The notes under the pieces: model-generated | What the model saw: only the letters and a program-made list of their open reading frames with translations | Databases searched by the model: none | What the model was told of the DNA's origin: nothing | Assembly: GCF_963975745.1 (NCBI RefSeq) | Contig: NZ_CAXBIB010000017.1 | Span: 19,807-83,806, forward strand | From: Parvibaculum sp963975745 | Lineage (GTDB): Bacteria; Pseudomonadota; Alphaproteobacteria; Parvibaculales; Parvibaculaceae | DNA length: 64,000 nucleotides | Direction of reading: 5' to 3' | Shown: positions 36,701 to 45,854 of the stretch, one piece after another | Layout: each line of letters starts with the position of its first letter | Numbering within the stretch: position 1 is the first letter of the stretch | Made by a program: the position numbers and the translations under genes

Positions 36701-38080
36701 TCAGTGCTGCCGGCCGGGCGCGGCGACCGGCGCCATGTCACCGGTTTCGGGCAGGCCTTCCGGCGCCGGGGCGAGATTGGGACGCCCGACGATCGTGACC
36801 ACCAGATCGTCCGCCCGCAGCAGGCGGCGGGCAACGCGCGCAATGTCGTCCTGCGTCACGGCCTCGATCAGGCCGTTGCGGCGGTCGACATAGTCGATGC
36901 CCAGATTCTCGATCTGAATGCCGATGAGCTGGTTGGCGATGGAACTGTTCGACGTGAAGCGCAGCGGATAGGAGCCGGTGAGAAAGGTTCTGGCGTCGGC
37001 CAGTTCGTCGGCCGAGACACCCGCCTCCGCCATGCGCCGCAACTCGTCGCGAATAATCGACAGCGACTGGCCGACACGTTCATTGCGTGTCGCCACCTGA
37101 CCAATGATCATGGCCGCGTTCCGCCGCGGCGAAAGCGATGTGCCGACCGAATAGGCCAGACCGCGCTTTTCGCGGACTTCTTCCATCAGACGCGAGGAGA
37201 AACCGCCGCCGCCAAGAATATGATTCATCATGAAGGCGGGAATGAAATCCGGATCGTCCCGCGCCAGGCCCTGCGCGCCGAAAATGACAACGCTCTGTGG
37301 AAAATCGCGCTCGATGACAATGGTCTGCGCGCCCGTTGCGATCTCGACCGCGGGAATCTCCGGCAATCCGGCTTCCGCAGGCAAGGCACCGAAGGTCCTG
37401 TCCAGAAGCATGCCGAGTTCGTCGGCCGATATCGGACCAACGACGGCGATTTTCAGATTGTCCCGTGCCAGCACATTTTTCACATAGCCGGACAGGTCGT
37501 CGCGCGAAATGCGTGGCAGCGACTCGGGTGTGCCCTGCCTGTTCAGCGCATAGGGGTGATCGCCCAGTGCCGCGCGATACCAGGCATCCGCCGCCAGCCA
37601 TTCCGGCGACTGCCGGTTGCGCGCCACCGCCACGCCAAGCTGGGCGCGCAGGCGTTCGACCGCATCGTCGTCGAAGCGCGGATCGGAAATCGCCAGCGCG
37701 AAGAGTTCAAACGCCTCGTCACGTGCTTCCGCCAGGGTTTTCAGCGATGCATTGAAATAATCATCATCGACGGAAAAGGACATTTGCGCCGCGATATCGT
37801 CGAGGCGTGCCTGAAAGGCCTGCGACGGCAAATCGCCGGCGCCTTCACCCAGCAGCGACGCGGCCATGTTGGCCGTTCCGGCCTTTTCGGCCGTATCGGT
37901 CGCGGTGCCGCCTTCCCAGGCAGCCTCCATGACGATGACGGGGACTGTGCGTTCCTCGACAAGCCAGGCCTCGATGCCGCCGGGGCTGATCACCCGCTCG
38001 ATCTCAAAGGCGGAAACCGGTGTTGCGAGGCAGAAAAGGACGAGCAGCAGCAGGGCGCCGAACGGCGCGCGGGCGCTCAT
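36701..38080 (-). CDS. M16-family peptidase homologue without zinc site
   Basis: 459 residues with a signal peptide (LLLLVLFCLATPVSA). The M16 fold is seen over two halves (EEVREKRGLAYSVGTSLSPR is the typical C-terminal M16 motif), but where HxxEH should stand the sequence is TANMAASLLGEG, so this subunit cannot bind the catalytic zinc. It overlaps the active M16 gene by four bases (ATGA). Such pairs are known to form M16B heterodimers in which the inactive partner supplies the substrate-binding half. Confidence 0.9.
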   Translation of the reverse strand: MSARAPFGALLLLVLFCLATPVSAFEIERVISPGGIEAWLVEERTVPVIVMEAAWEGGTATDTAEKAGTANMAASLLGEGAGDLPSQAFQARLDDIAAQMSFSVDDDYFNASLKTLAEARDEAFELFALAISDPRFDDDAVERLRAQLGVAVARNRQSPEWLAADAWYRAALGDHPYALNRQGTPESLPRISRDDLSGYVKNVLARDNLKIAVVGPISADELGMLLDRTFGALPAEAGLPEIPAVEIATGAQTIVIERDFPQSVVIFGAQGLARDDPDFIPAFMMNHILGGGGFSSRLMEEVREKRGLAYSVGTSLSPRRNAAMIIGQVATRNERVGQSLSIIRDELRRMAEAGVSADELADARTFLTGSYPLRFTSNSSIANQLIGIQIENLGIDYVDRRNGLIEAVTQDDIARVARRLLRADDLVVTIVGRPNLAPAPEGLPETGDMAPVAAPGRQH

Positions 38081-39456
38081 GTCCCCTCTCCCGGCAGCAA
38101 TTCGCCGGTGACGGCAACGCCGGCGAGCAACGCCCGCGCTGCGTCGAGCACGTCGTCGGCGGTGACGGCGCGAATGCGATCGGGCCATTCATGAATGTCG
38201 GCCATCGACAGGCCGGTCATCAGGCCCTCGCCATAGGCATAGGCCATGCTGCGCTGGCTGTCGCGCGCATAGATGGCGCTGGCAGCGATGACGGTTTTCG
38301 CGCGCGCCAGTTCCTCCTCGCTTACGCCGTCTGCAAGAAGAAGCCCGATTTCGGTGTCGATGGCCTTTTCGAGCTCGGCAAGCGAGCCGCCGACATGCGG
38401 CAGCGCGTAAAGGCCGAACTTGCCGGCATCGAGCCGGCTGCCTTCATACCAGGCGCCGACGCTGGCCGCGATTTCCTGTGTCACGACCAGATTGCGGTAG
38501 AGGCGGCTGGTCTGCCCACCGCCCAGCAGTTCCGCCAGCACATCGAAAGCGGCGCCTTCGCGCGCGCCGGCGTTGCTGTAGTCGGGTGCCGGATAGAACC
38601 GTAGCCAGGTCGGTTGCTGCACGCGGTCGTCGCGCCGGACGATGCGGCGATCCTCCGCCGGCCAGATCACCGGGACACGCGCCCGCTCGAAGGTCGGCGC
38701 ACGCTGCGCGATGGATCCATAATATTTCTCGGCCAGCGGCCGCAATTCGTCCAGCGAGATATCGCCTGCGACGATCAGCGTTGCGTTGTTGGGCGTATAG
38801 AACCGGTTGTAGAAGTCGAGCGCGTCGTCGGTCGTCAGCACGTCGATCTCCTCCTTGTGGCCGATGATGTCGCGGCCATAGGGATGATCGCCGTAAAGCG
38901 CCGCGTTCATTTCGGCCTGCAGCAGCGACATCGGACTGTTCTCGACTCGCGTCCGCTGTTCTTCCATCACGACGTCTCGTTCCGGCAGAACCTCGGCGTC
39001 GGTGAGTTCCAGATTGATCATGCGGTCTGCTTCCATCTCCATGACGAGCGGCAGACGGTCCTTTGCAATGACCTGGAAATAGGCGGTGAAGTCGTAGTGT
39101 GTGAAAGCGTTGTCCTGGCCGCCATTGCGGGAAACGATGCGCGAAAACTGCCCGGGCGCGATCTCCGCCGTGCCCTTGAACATCAGATGTTCGAGGAAAT
39201 GGGCGAGTCCCGTCTTTCCGGGCGTTTCGTCGGCGGCGCCGACGCGATACCAGACCATGTGGGTCACGACCGGCGCGCGATGATCGGGGATCGCCAGAAC
39301 CTCCATGCCGTTGGCAAGACGGAAGCTCTGCAAGGCGCTCGATACGGCACCGTCGCCGTCGCGCCAGAACCATGCCGCCGCGAACGCTGCAATCAGGACA
39401 AGGGCAAGAGCGGGACCAAGGACGCGCGGCGCGAGAAATCGGGAACGGGGCAACAC
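38077..39456 (-). CDS. M16-family zinc metallopeptidase (active subunit)
   Basis: 459 residues. An N-terminal membrane segment (VLGPALALVLIAAFAAAWFW) anchors or exports it. The inverted zinc motif is HFLEH (His86, Glu89, His90), with the distal glutamate in MEMEADRM. It should degrade peptides in the periplasm. It is followed, with ATGA overlap, by a zinc-less partner, and preceded by a DUF3035 lipoprotein and lspA, a gene order common in alphaproteobacteria. Confidence 0.93.
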   Translation of the reverse strand: MLPRSRFLAPRVLGPALALVLIAAFAAAWFWRDGDGAVSSALQSFRLANGMEVLAIPDHRAPVVTHMVWYRVGAADETPGKTGLAHFLEHLMFKGTAEIAPGQFSRIVSRNGGQDNAFTHYDFTAYFQVIAKDRLPLVMEMEADRMINLELTDAEVLPERDVVMEEQRTRVENSPMSLLQAEMNAALYGDHPYGRDIIGHKEEIDVLTTDDALDFYNRFYTPNNATLIVAGDISLDELRPLAEKYYGSIAQRAPTFERARVPVIWPAEDRRIVRRDDRVQQPTWLRFYPAPDYSNAGAREGAAFDVLAELLGGGQTSRLYRNLVVTQEIAASVGAWYEGSRLDAGKFGLYALPHVGGSLAELEKAIDTEIGLLLADGVSEEELARAKTVIAASAIYARDSQRSMAYAYGEGLMTGLSMADIHEWPDRIRAVTADDVLDAARALLAGVAVTGELLPGEGT

Positions 39457-39518
39457 TTCACTCCAAAAGGCCGGGCGTCACGGCACCAGCCCCCAAAGCG
39501 GCGCGGCGTGCCGCTCGT

Positions 39519-40097
39519 TCAGAAAATGCCGGAGAACCAGCCTTCTTTCTTGGGCGTCACGCTGGGCGTTTCGCCTTCCGTCACGGGTTTGCCCTCGGCT
39601 TCGTTCTGCTGAATGCGCTGGGACTCCGCACGGGGATCGACCAGGCGCTCATCGGGCGGCGTGCCCGGCTTGCGCCAGAAAATCACATCATCGACGAAAG
39701 TCTTGTCCTGTTCGACCAGCGAGCGCGTTTCGGTGTTGACCACCTGACGGATGCGCGGATCGGCTGCATCGGCGCCGGTATTGGCCAGCAGCACCCGCTC
39801 GCCGTCGGTCATGCCCGACGCGCCGGTATCGACGGTTTCGACATCGCCGGTCAGGGCGCGCTGCGCGCCGGCCGAGGGCTGCATTTCCTGCGGACGCGGT
39901 GCACCGGGCTGCGGCGGACGCAGCGAGAAATCCGGCGGCATGACCAGCGGCGCCTTGGTGACGATCGTGAATTCGTCCGGCGCGGATTTGCCATAACCCA
40001 GCGTATCGCTGAGGCTGCCGCCACCGCAGGCCGTCAACGAAAGTGACAGCACGGCCACAAGGCCGGCGCCGCGGAGGTTCTTCGGTTCGATGATCAC
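39519..40097 (-). CDS. DUF3035 lipoprotein
   Basis: 192 residues from a GTG at 40097, chosen because AAGGAG stands nine bases before it and because an earlier in-frame ATG (40160) lies inside lspA. Signal peptide with lipobox LSLTACGG (Cys about residue 24). The DUF3035 body starts with APDEFTIVTKAPLVMPPDFSLRPPQPGAPRPQ. Function unknown. It follows lspA, whose product would process this lipoprotein, by 31 bases. Confidence 0.88.
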   Translation of the reverse strand: MIIEPKNLRGAGLVAVLSLSLTACGGGSLSDTLGYGKSAPDEFTIVTKAPLVMPPDFSLRPPQPGAPRPQEMQPSAGAQRALTGDVETVDTGASGMTDGERVLLANTGADAADPRIRQVVNTETRSLVEQDKTFVDDVIFWRKPGTPPDERLVDPRAESQRIQQNEAEGKPVTEGETPSVTPKKEGWFSGIF

Positions 40098-40128
40098 GTC
40101 GCTCAACTCCTTCGCGATGGCGCCCCGC

Positions 40129-40671
40129 TCAACCGGGCGTGCCGTCCGCTTTTCCGCCATTTTTCCCCGGGCCAAAGGCACCCGGCCAGACCGAATCCAG
40201 GAGGATCAGCATCACGCCCAGAGCGATCCAGATGTCGGCAATATTGAAGATATACCAGTAAAATCCGAAGGCGTGAAAACTAAAAAAGTCCGCCACGGCG
40301 CCATAGGCGATGCGGTCATACACATTGCCGACCGCGCCACCGATGATCAGACCGATGGCCACCGCAATCGCCCGGTGTTCGGCCCGCGCCAGCCAGAGGC
40401 CGAGACCGAAGGTGACGGCCAGCGCGAAGGACACAAGGATCAGGACGCCAAGCGAGGTCTCGGCCTGGAACAGCCCGTAGCTGACACCCTTGTTCCACGC
40501 CATCACCAGATCGAAAAAGGGCGTCACCTCGACACGGCCCCGCAGGCCGATTTCATAGATGTCGAGCATCCACCATTTGTGCAGGCGGTCGACCAGAAAG
40601 CCGGCAATGGCGACCGCGAAGCCAAGCAGCGACAGGGGACCCCAGAAGGTTTCGCGCGTCAGGTGCGCCAT
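40129..40671 (-). CDS. lspA: Lipoprotein signal peptidase (SPase II)
   Basis: 180 residues with four membrane segments. The aspartic protease dyad is Asp119 in GGAVGNVYDRI and Asp146 in YIFNIADIWIALG. It removes the signal peptide of prolipoproteins after lipidation. The second conserved block usually reads DQxTK; here it is VDRLHKWW, a known variant in this class. It begins four bases after the ileS stop, the usual ileS-lspA order. Confidence 0.95.
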   Translation of the reverse strand: MAHLTRETFWGPLSLLGFAVAIAGFLVDRLHKWWMLDIYEIGLRGRVEVTPFFDLVMAWNKGVSYGLFQAETSLGVLILVSFALAVTFGLGLWLARAEHRAIAVAIGLIIGGAVGNVYDRIAYGAVADFFSFHAFGFYWYIFNIADIWIALGVMLILLDSVWPGAFGPGKNGGKADGTPG

Positions 40672-40675
40672 CGCA

Positions 40676-43534
40676 TCATGCCCCTTTGTGCTGCGCGTCA
40701 TACTCGCGGACGGCCGCCGCGTCGCGCAGGCTCAGATCCGGGAATTCGGGATCGGAACCGACCTCGGGCAGGACCCGCCAGGAGCGGGCGCATTTGCGGC
40801 CCTCGGCCCGTTTCGGCACCACGGCCACGCCGCGCACATCGTCGAGGCGGAAGGCCGTGGCCGGCCCCTCGCCTTCGATCAGCGTCGCCTGGCTGACGAT
40901 CGTCAATTCGGCAAGATCGACGCCCTTCATCGCCGCCAGCAGATCGACGTCCGAGACATAGACCTCGGGCGCGGCCTCGAGGCTCGCCCCGATGCGCTTT
41001 TCGCGGCGCTCGACTTCGAGCGCGCCGGTGACGACGCGGCGCAGTTCGCGGATCTCGCGCCACTTCTCGGCCAGCGCCTCGTCGCGCCATGCGGCCGGAA
41101 TTTCCGGAAAGATGCGCAGATGCACCGACGCGTCATCGGCCGGGAACCGCGACAGCCAGACCTCCTCGGCCGTGAAGCAGAGCACCGGCGCCAGCCACGC
41201 GGTGAGACAGGAGAACAGCTCATCGAGCACCGTGCGGCAGGCGCGGCGGCGCAGGCTCGACGGTGCATCGCAATAAAGCGTGTCCTTGCGGATGTCGAAA
41301 TAGAAAGCCGAAAGATCGACATTCATGAAGTTCGACAGCGTATGCGTCACGCGCTTGAAATCGTAATCGAGATAGGAGCGACGCACGATCTCGTCGAGTT
41401 CGCTCAGGCGATGCAGGATCGAGCGTTCGAGTTCCGGCATGTCGGCGACGGCGACGCGTTCCTGATCCGAAAAGCCGGCGAGATTGCCAAGCAGGTAGCG
41501 GAAAGTATTGCGCAGCTTCCTGTAGGCCTCGACATTCGATTTGACGATTTCGTTGCCGATGCTGTGGTCTTCCCAGTAGTCGGTCGAGGCAACCCAGAGG
41601 CGCAGGATGTCGGCGCCGTTCTGCTTGACGATCGCCTCGGGCTCGATCGCATTGCCGAGCGACTTCGACATTTTCAGACCCTTGTCGGTCAGGGTCATGC
41701 CATGCGTCAGAACCTGCCTGTAAGGCGCGCGGCCGCGCGTGGCGCAGCTTTCGAGCAGGGAGGACTGGAACCAGCCGCGATGCTGGTCGGAGCCTTCGAG
41801 ATAAAGATCGGCGGGCGACGGCATCCCGCGCGCTTCGAGCACGAAAGCATGCGTCGAGCCTGAATCGAACCAGACATCGAGAATGTCGGTCACACGCTCG
41901 TAGTCGTCGGCGCTGTATTCGCTTCCCAGAAAATCACTTGCCGGATGCTCGAACCAGGCGTCGGCACCTTCCTTTGCCACTGCCTCGACGATGCGGGCAT
42001 TGACCTTTTCGTCGCGCAGCAGCGAGCCGTCTGACTTTTTGACGAAGAGCGTCAGCGGCACGCCCCAGGCGCGCTGGCGCGACAGCACCCAGTCGGGCCT
42101 TCCTTCCACCATCGAATAGATGCGGTTGCGGTTGCGCGCCGGCACCCAGCGCACTTTCTCGATCTCCTCAAGCGCGACCTGACGGAAAGGCTTGCCGCCC
42201 GCCGCTTCGATCTTCGCGTCCATCGAGACGAACCATTGCGGCGTGTTGCGGAAGATCAGCGGCGCCTTGGAGCGCCATGAATGCGGATAGGAATGCGTGA
42301 CCTTGCCATGGGCGAGCAGCGCGCCCGCCTTTTCGAGTTCCTCGATCACGGCGGCATTGGCGTTGCCTTCCTTGCCCTGCCGGGTCAGGACGAACTTGCC
42401 GGCAAAGAGCGGCACGTGATCATAGTAGCCGCCTTCCTCGTTGACCGTTTCGGGAATATCCTTTGAGCCGAAATTCTCGACCCAGATCATGTAGTCGTCC
42501 TGGCCATGGCCGGGCGCGGTGTGGACGAAGCCGGTGCCGGCCTCTTCGGTCACATGATCGCCGGCCAGCAACGGCACATCGAAATCGTAGCCCTGTCCGC
42601 GGAAGGGATGCGCGCAGATGACACCACGCAGATCGCCGTCGGTCACGTCCGCCAGGCGCGTCCATGCCTCGATCTTCGCGTCCTTCTTCACCTGTTCGGC
42701 CAGCGCATCGGCCAGCACCAGCTTCTCGCCCGCAACTTCATAGAGGCCATAAGCGATCTTCGGCGAGTAGGAGATCGCGCGGTTGGCCGGGATCGTCCAG
42801 GGCGTCGTCGTCCAGATGACGATGGATGCACCTTCAAGCGCAGCGCCCTTCACCACCGGAAACTTCACCCAGATCGTGTGGCTGGTGTGATCGTGATACT
42901 CGACCTCGGCTTCGGCCAGCGCGGTCTTTTCGACCACCGACCACATGACCGGCTTCGAGCCGCGATAAAGCGAACCGTTCATCAGGAACTTCTGGAATTC
43001 CTCGACGATCTTCGCTTCGGCGTCGAAGGACATGGTGAGGTAGGGATTGTCCCACTCGCCGGAAACGCCGAGGCGCTTGAACTGCTCGCGCTGCACATCG
43101 ACCCAGTGTTGCGCGAATTCGCGGCATTCGCGGCGAAATTCGAGCGGCGGTACCTCGTCCTTGTTCTTGCCCTTCTTGCGGTACTTCTCCTCGATCTTCC
43201 ATTCAATGGGGAGACCGTGACAGTCCCAGCCCGGAACATAGGCCGCGTCCTTGCCCATCATCTGCTGCGAGCGGACAACGACGTCCTTCAGGATCTTGTT
43301 CAGCGCATGGCCGATATGGATGTCGCCATTGGCATAGGGCGGGCCGTCATGCAGCACGAAGGTCTCGCGGCCTTTCGCTTCCTTGCGCAGACGCTCATAA
43401 AGACCGAGCTTCTCCCAGCGCGCCAGCCATTCGGGCTCGCGGACGGGCAGGCCCGCCTTCATCGGAAAATCGGTCGTGGGCAGAAACAGCGTGTCGCGAT
43501 AGTCGCGGCCGGTGGGGTTTTCTTCGGTGGACAT
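40676..43534 (-). CDS. ileS: Isoleucyl-tRNA synthetase
   Basis: 952 residues, class Ia synthetase. HIGH motif in PPYANGDIHIGHALNK (about 65-80), editing domain (CP1, about 200-400) with WTTTPWTIPANRAI, and KMSKS in LKMSKSLGNAI (about 625). The C-terminus has a single cysteine in KCARSWRVLPEVG and lacks the second CxxC, so the zinc ribbon of the E. coli enzyme is not complete. It charges tRNA-Ile and edits valine. First gene of ileS-lspA-DUF3035-M16-M16. Confidence 0.97.
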   Translation of the reverse strand: MSTEENPTGRDYRDTLFLPTTDFPMKAGLPVREPEWLARWEKLGLYERLRKEAKGRETFVLHDGPPYANGDIHIGHALNKILKDVVVRSQQMMGKDAAYVPGWDCHGLPIEWKIEEKYRKKGKNKDEVPPLEFRRECREFAQHWVDVQREQFKRLGVSGEWDNPYLTMSFDAEAKIVEEFQKFLMNGSLYRGSKPVMWSVVEKTALAEAEVEYHDHTSHTIWVKFPVVKGAALEGASIVIWTTTPWTIPANRAISYSPKIAYGLYEVAGEKLVLADALAEQVKKDAKIEAWTRLADVTDGDLRGVICAHPFRGQGYDFDVPLLAGDHVTEEAGTGFVHTAPGHGQDDYMIWVENFGSKDIPETVNEEGGYYDHVPLFAGKFVLTRQGKEGNANAAVIEELEKAGALLAHGKVTHSYPHSWRSKAPLIFRNTPQWFVSMDAKIEAAGGKPFRQVALEEIEKVRWVPARNRNRIYSMVEGRPDWVLSRQRAWGVPLTLFVKKSDGSLLRDEKVNARIVEAVAKEGADAWFEHPASDFLGSEYSADDYERVTDILDVWFDSGSTHAFVLEARGMPSPADLYLEGSDQHRGWFQSSLLESCATRGRAPYRQVLTHGMTLTDKGLKMSKSLGNAIEPEAIVKQNGADILRLWVASTDYWEDHSIGNEIVKSNVEAYRKLRNTFRYLLGNLAGFSDQERVAVADMPELERSILHRLSELDEIVRRSYLDYDFKRVTHTLSNFMNVDLSAFYFDIRKDTLYCDAPSSLRRRACRTVLDELFSCLTAWLAPVLCFTAEEVWLSRFPADDASVHLRIFPEIPAAWRDEALAEKWREIRELRRVVTGALEVERREKRIGASLEAAPEVYVSDVDLLAAMKGVDLAELTIVSQATLIEGEGPATAFRLDDVRGVAVVPKRAEGRKCARSWRVLPEVGSDPEFPDLSLRDAAAVREYDAQHKGA

Positions 43535-43733
43535 GAATGGTCCCGGATAAAGGGGTTGCGCGATCTTCAGACAGAGACACCCGGCTCGTGCCGCGCGGAA
43601 CCTTCATGGTTCCTCAGCGGCCGGCCGGGCCTGTAATTCGCGCTGTTATGCCGGGGCGGACCCCGTGAAAATCGGGCGTGCTCATGGACGGGTTTCTAGC
43701 AGCCGGTCTCCTGACAGTCCAGTAAAGCGGGGG

Positions 43734-43762
43734 TTTCGGGGCGCCGCCGACCCCCCTATAGT
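43734..43762 (+). promoter_or_regulatory. Possible promoter of the PheC-like gene
   Basis: A -10 box TATAGT at 43757-43762 ends eight bases before the ATG at 43771; a weak -35 TTTCGG is at 43734-43739 with a 17-base spacer. No ribosome site lies between, so a leaderless or nearly leaderless message is predicted. The rest of the 236-base gap to ileS shows no gene. Confidence 0.4.
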
Positions 43763-43770
43763 TCCGGCCC

Positions 43771-44553
43771 ATGAACGCCTTCCCCCGCCTCCTTGCCCTT
43801 TCGGTCCTCACCTTCTTCCTCGGCCTCATCCCCGCGGCGGCGGACACGCTTGCCCGCATCGAGGCCACGGGCACCGTCCGGGTCGGCGTTACTGGCGACT
43901 ACAAGCCCTTTTCCTGGGAAGAGCCTGCAGGCCATTTCGAGGGGCTCGATGTCGACATGGCCGAATCGCTGGCCGGCGATCTCGATGCCAAGCTCGTCTT
44001 CGTGCGGACCAGCTGGCCGACATTGATGGAGGATCTCGCGGCCGGGAAGTTCGACATCGCGATGGGCGGCATTTCGATCACGGCGGAACGCGCCCGGGTC
44101 GCGCTCTTTTCCGACCCGATCCTCGCCGACGGCAAGGCGCCGATCGCGCGCTGCGCGGACAAGGAGCGGTTTCAGACACTGGCGCAGATCGACCGTGAAG
44201 GCGTGACCGTGATCGTCAATCCGGGCGGCACCAACGAGCAATTTGCCCGCGCCAGCATTTCCCGCGCGACGCTGGTGCTCCACAAGGACAATGCGACGAT
44301 CTTCGAGGAAATTGTCGAAGGCCGCGCCGACGTGATGATGACCGACGCCATCGAAACGCGGATCATGGCGCGCGAGCATCCCGAACTTTGCGCGATCAAT
44401 CCCGACAAGCCCTTCACGCGCGCCGAGAAAGCCTATCTGCTGCCGCAGGACGCGCAATGGAAGGCGCGCGTCGACGACTGGCTCGGAAGGCTCGAGGCGA
44501 TCGGTGCGTCGCAGGGAATCATCCGGAAGTGGACCGGCGTCACGCCGGAATGA
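43771..44553 (+). CDS. Periplasmic cyclohexadienyl-dehydratase-like protein (PheC family)
   Basis: 260 residues with a signal peptide ending PAAADT (about residue 25). The fold is a type II periplasmic binding protein. The wording VTGDYKPFSWE, FDIAMGGISITAERA, RFQTLAQIDREGVTVIVNPGGTNEQFAR and VMMTDAIETRIMAREHPELCAI follows PheC, the periplasmic enzyme that turns prephenate or arogenate to phenylpyruvate or phenylalanine, more closely than amino-acid transport proteins. No transporter genes are adjacent. A binding-protein role remains possible. Confidence 0.82.
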   Translation: MNAFPRLLALSVLTFFLGLIPAAADTLARIEATGTVRVGVTGDYKPFSWEEPAGHFEGLDVDMAESLAGDLDAKLVFVRTSWPTLMEDLAAGKFDIAMGGISITAERARVALFSDPILADGKAPIARCADKERFQTLAQIDREGVTVIVNPGGTNEQFARASISRATLVLHKDNATIFEEIVEGRADVMMTDAIETRIMAREHPELCAINPDKPFTRAEKAYLLPQDAQWKARVDDWLGRLEAIGASQGIIRKWTGVTPE

Positions 44554-44968
44554 TGCGCTCCACTGCCCGCGCCTTCAGTGCCAGTTTGCCATCGCCATTG
44601 GTGAATGTGGCTTCCACATAGGCCTGCGTCTTCGAGACGTTCAGCACATGGCCTTCGCAGGCGAGCACGCCTTCCGTCACCGGACGGAAGAAATGCATCT
44701 GCAGGTCGCTGGTCGTGAAATTCCGGTCGTCCTCCAGCATGGTCATCAGCGCGAAGGAGCAGGTCTGGTCGGCCAGCGTCGCCAGATAGCCGCCGAAGAC
44801 GGCCACCGGATTGAGGAAGGACGGATCGACCGGCCAGTCGTAGCGGATGCGGCCGGGCTCGATGACGGTGAGTTTCCCGGCATAAAGCTTCAGCGCCGCG
44901 ACATGGGGCGGCGCCTTTTCCATCTCGCCCGCGGCGATGCGCTTCAGGATGTTCGACCAGCTCGGCAT
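44540..44968 (-). CDS. Hotdog-fold thioesterase (PaaI-like)
   Basis: 142 residues. The hotdog pattern is seen: LNPVAVFGGYLATLADQTCSFALMTML for the central helix with the preceding loop, followed by strands TTSDLQMHFFRPVTEG and TQAYVEATFTNGDGKLAL. It likely hydrolyses an acyl-CoA. Its start shares one base with the stop of the PEP-mutase/ICL-family gene, so it is in that operon. Its end overlaps the PheC-like gene tail to tail by 14 bases. Confidence 0.83.
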   Translation of the reverse strand: MPSWSNILKRIAAGEMEKAPPHVAALKLYAGKLTVIEPGRIRYDWPVDPSFLNPVAVFGGYLATLADQTCSFALMTMLEDDRNFTTSDLQMHFFRPVTEGVLACEGHVLNVSKTQAYVEATFTNGDGKLALKARAVERIIPA

Positions 44969-45846
44969 CAGTTTTCCGTCTTTTTCGTTATGGCCGCCGC
45001 GTCGGCCAGCATTTCCGGCAGCCCGATCAGGTCATTGTAGCGCTGGAAACTGACGCGCGCCTCGCCGGCCGGCAAGCCCTCGCCATTCAGCAGCGTCTCA
45101 TAGACGCTTTCGAGCCGCGCGGTCACGGCGAGCAGCGCCGACACAGGGAAGAGCGCGATCCTGAATCCCAACTCCTGCAAAGCCTTCGCGCCGAGATAGG
45201 GTGTCTTGCCGTCCTCGACCATATTGGCGACCAGCGGCACGCCCTTGAACGTCTCCGCGACTTTCTGGAGCTCCGCCTCGTCGCGCGGCGCCTCGATGAA
45301 GAGAATGTCGGCGCCGGCCTCCACGAAAGCTTCTCCGCGCCTCAGCGCCTCGTCGAGATCATGCGTCGCGCGGGCATCGGTGCGCGCCATCACCTTGAAG
45401 TCGCGGCTCTCCCGCGCTTCCGCCGCCGCGCGGATTTTCGCCGCCGCTTCCGCGAGCGGCACCACTTCCTTGCCTTCCATATGGCCGCAGCGTTTCGGGG
45501 AAACCTGATCCTCAAGCTGGATGCATTGCGCACCCGCCGCTTCATAGGCGCGTGTCAGCCGCGCCGCGTTCAAGGGCCCGCCATGGCCGTTGTCGCCATC
45601 GGCAATCAGCGGCACCGGTGCGGCGGCGCCTGCAATCGCGCGCACGCGCTCCGCCATTTCGGCGGCACTCACCAGGCCGATATCGGGCAGGCCGAAGCTT
45701 GCGCCCGAAACGCCGAAGCCTGTCATGTAGACCGTTTGCGCGCCGGCCTTCGCGGCAAGCCGCGCCGAGAGCGCATCATAGGCGCCGGGCGCGACGATGA
45801 TGCCGGGGCGGGCGAGAAGCGTTTCGAGACTGGCGGCTGCGGGCAT
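44968..45846 (-). CDS. Isocitrate lyase/PEP-mutase family enzyme
   Basis: 292 residues of the PEP-mutase barrel. Metal and substrate residues: Asp83 and Asp85 in IADGDNGHG, Glu112 in QLEDQ, and the loop PKRCGHMEG with Cys120. The PKRCGH form is that of methylisocitrate and dimethylmalate lyases, so C-C bond lyase activity is likely rather than mutase. The exact acid is unknown. It follows the PuuR-like regulator by eight bases and overlaps the thioesterase by one. The ATG at 45846 begins the homology. Confidence 0.87.
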   Translation of the reverse strand: MPAAASLETLLARPGIIVAPGAYDALSARLAAKAGAQTVYMTGFGVSGASFGLPDIGLVSAAEMAERVRAIAGAAAPVPLIADGDNGHGGPLNAARLTRAYEAAGAQCIQLEDQVSPKRCGHMEGKEVVPLAEAAAKIRAAAEARESRDFKVMARTDARATHDLDEALRRGEAFVEAGADILFIEAPRDEAELQKVAETFKGVPLVANMVEDGKTPYLGAKALQELGFRIALFPVSALLAVTARLESVYETLLNGEGLPAGEARVSFQRYNDLIGLPEMLADAAAITKKTEN

Positions 45847-45854
45847 GGAGAAAC

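Noticed and set aside
36704..38194. A 496-codon plus-strand frame opposite the zinc-less M16 gene
   Set aside because: Arg/Gly/His-rich antisense frame without homology; the M16 protein on the other strand is clear.
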